Below are positions 4,943 to 5,650 of a DNA stretch of 5,650 nucleotides, one piece after another. Numbering within the stretch: the stretch's first letter is position 1; every line of letters begins with the position of its first letter. The notes under the pieces were generated by a model that was not told the DNA's origin, searched no databases, and worked only from the letters and a program-made list of their open reading frames with translations. A program made the position numbers and the translations under genes. Source of the DNA: Asaia bogorensis (GTDB lineage: Bacteria; Pseudomonadota; Alphaproteobacteria; Acetobacterales; Acetobacteraceae); assembly GCA_945873675.1 (NCBI GenBank), contig CAMCEP010000195.1, positions 1 through 5,650 of the forward strand, written 5' to 3'.

Positions 4943-5650
4943 TCAGGACAAAATCAGTTGCGCTGCCGCCTCCCCGCTCAACCATGCGCCCGCGACGGTG
5001 GCGGCAAAGCGCGGATGGCAGGCTTCGCCCGCGAAGATCAGCCGGCCATTGCCAAGCGGTTCCGCCAGCACACGCCGCGCAGCCTGCGCACCTGGAATGG
5101 CGTGGCTATAGCTGCCAAGGAAGTGAGGGTCCTCGCCCCAATCGGTGATGATCGGCGGCCCCAACGCCCGCGCGGCTTCAGCGCCAAAAACACGCGCAAA
5201 TTCGGCGCGGGCATGGGCTTCGGCTGCGTGTTTGCCGGCGCGGGAGAGTTCCCAGGCCAAGGACCCACCAATGAAGGCCAGCATCACCGGCGCGCCAAAG
5301 GGCCGCGCGATCCAGGAAATGGGCCGATCACCCGGCCCCGAGATATCGCGCCTGAGGCTAGCGAAAGGCCCGAATTCGGGCAGCGTGCCGGGCGTGATGG
5401 GGAAAGACAGCTTGGTCAGCAAACCAAGCGGCAGGGCGTTGATGGCGTCCTGCGTTTGAACTGGCAGGCCGGGCGTGAAGGTAATACTGGCTTGCGCCAA
5501 CACGCCGGTTGAAACCGTGATGATCGCGGCCTGCGCGCGGATGCACCCGAAAGCACCCGAGCCCTCTACCCCGCTGCCGCCCCAATCAAGCCTTGTGACG
5601 GGCGCGCTAAGGCGAATGGGCAGCCCTTCAGCCAAGCTTGCCACTAAGGT
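4943..5650 (-). CDS. Flavin-containing amine oxidase (NAD(P)/FAD-dependent), C-terminal fragment
   Basis: This is the last 235 residues of an FAD-dependent amine oxidase of the monoamine/polyamine oxidase family. The N-terminal dinucleotide-binding (GxGxxG) domain is beyond the right edge. The family's C-terminal FAD-binding signature is clear: GRLIFAGEACHPRFAATVAGAWLSG, beginning about 34 residues from the end, has the usual FAGE and TVxGAxxSG elements. Upstream are a GLLTKLSF segment carrying the lysine that contacts flavin N5 through water in this family, GAPVMLAFIGG, and TDWGEDPHFLGSYSHAIPG, all typical in order and spacing. A GTG at 5644 is not the start, because the frame and homology continue to base 5650. 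Such enzymes oxidise amines (or related substrates) and usually release hydrogen peroxide; the substrate cannot be told from this half. It lies upstream of, and in the same direction as, the dismutase with a 128-base gap, so cotranscription is possible but not shown. Confidence 0.9.
   Translation of the reverse strand, partial: TLVASLAEGLPIRLSAPVTRLDWGGSGVEGSGAFGCIRAQAAIITVSTGVLAQASITFTPGLPVQTQDAINALPLGLLTKLSFPITPGTLPEFGPFASLRRDISGPGDRPISWIARPFGAPVMLAFIGGSLAWELSRAGKHAAEAHARAEFARVFGAEAARALGPPIITDWGEDPHFLGSYSHAIPGAQAARRVLAEPLGNGRLIFAGEACHPRFAATVAGAWLSGEAAAQLILS

Overview
The window looks like ordinary chromosome of a GC-rich alphaproteobacterium, most likely from the Rhodospirillales/Acetobacteraceae side. 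This rests on protein character (an alphaproteobacterial-type H+-pyrophosphatase tail, ArgG, a Tat-exported Mn/Fe superoxide dismutase) and on GC-rich codon use. It is an inference from reading, not a database result. I see no mobile element, CRISPR array, tRNA or rRNA.

Layout: (1) Positions 1-300 (+) hold the last 99 residues of a membrane proton-pumping pyrophosphatase (hppA). (2) Positions 306-366 hold two consecutive hairpins; the second is a strong bidirectional terminator between hppA and the convergent argG. (3) Positions 398-1633 (-) encode argininosuccinate synthase, complete. (4) A 223-base divergent intergenic region carries the argG and hydrolase upstream signals. (5) Positions 1857-2930 and 3006-4064 (+) are two tandem paralogous genes for exported alpha/beta hydrolases. 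They share an unclassified N-terminal region, a GQSRG nucleophile elbow, four conserved cysteines and a cysteine as the very last residue. (6) Positions 4086-4814 (-) encode a Tat-exported Mn/Fe-type superoxide dismutase, convergent with the second hydrolase across only 21 bases. (7) Positions 4943-5650 (-) hold the C-terminal part of a flavin amine oxidase whose N-terminus lies beyond the right edge. It reads in the same direction as, and upstream of, the dismutase.

The hppA and argG genes are housekeeping functions (energy conservation from pyrophosphate, arginine synthesis). The hydrolase pair and the dismutase are all predicted to act outside the cytoplasm. No shared pathway can be shown from sequence. 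The most interesting points are the duplicated hydrolase family of unknown substrate and the dismutase, in which the normally conserved active-site tyrosine (Tyr34 in E. coli SodA numbering) is alanine while all four metal ligands are intact.
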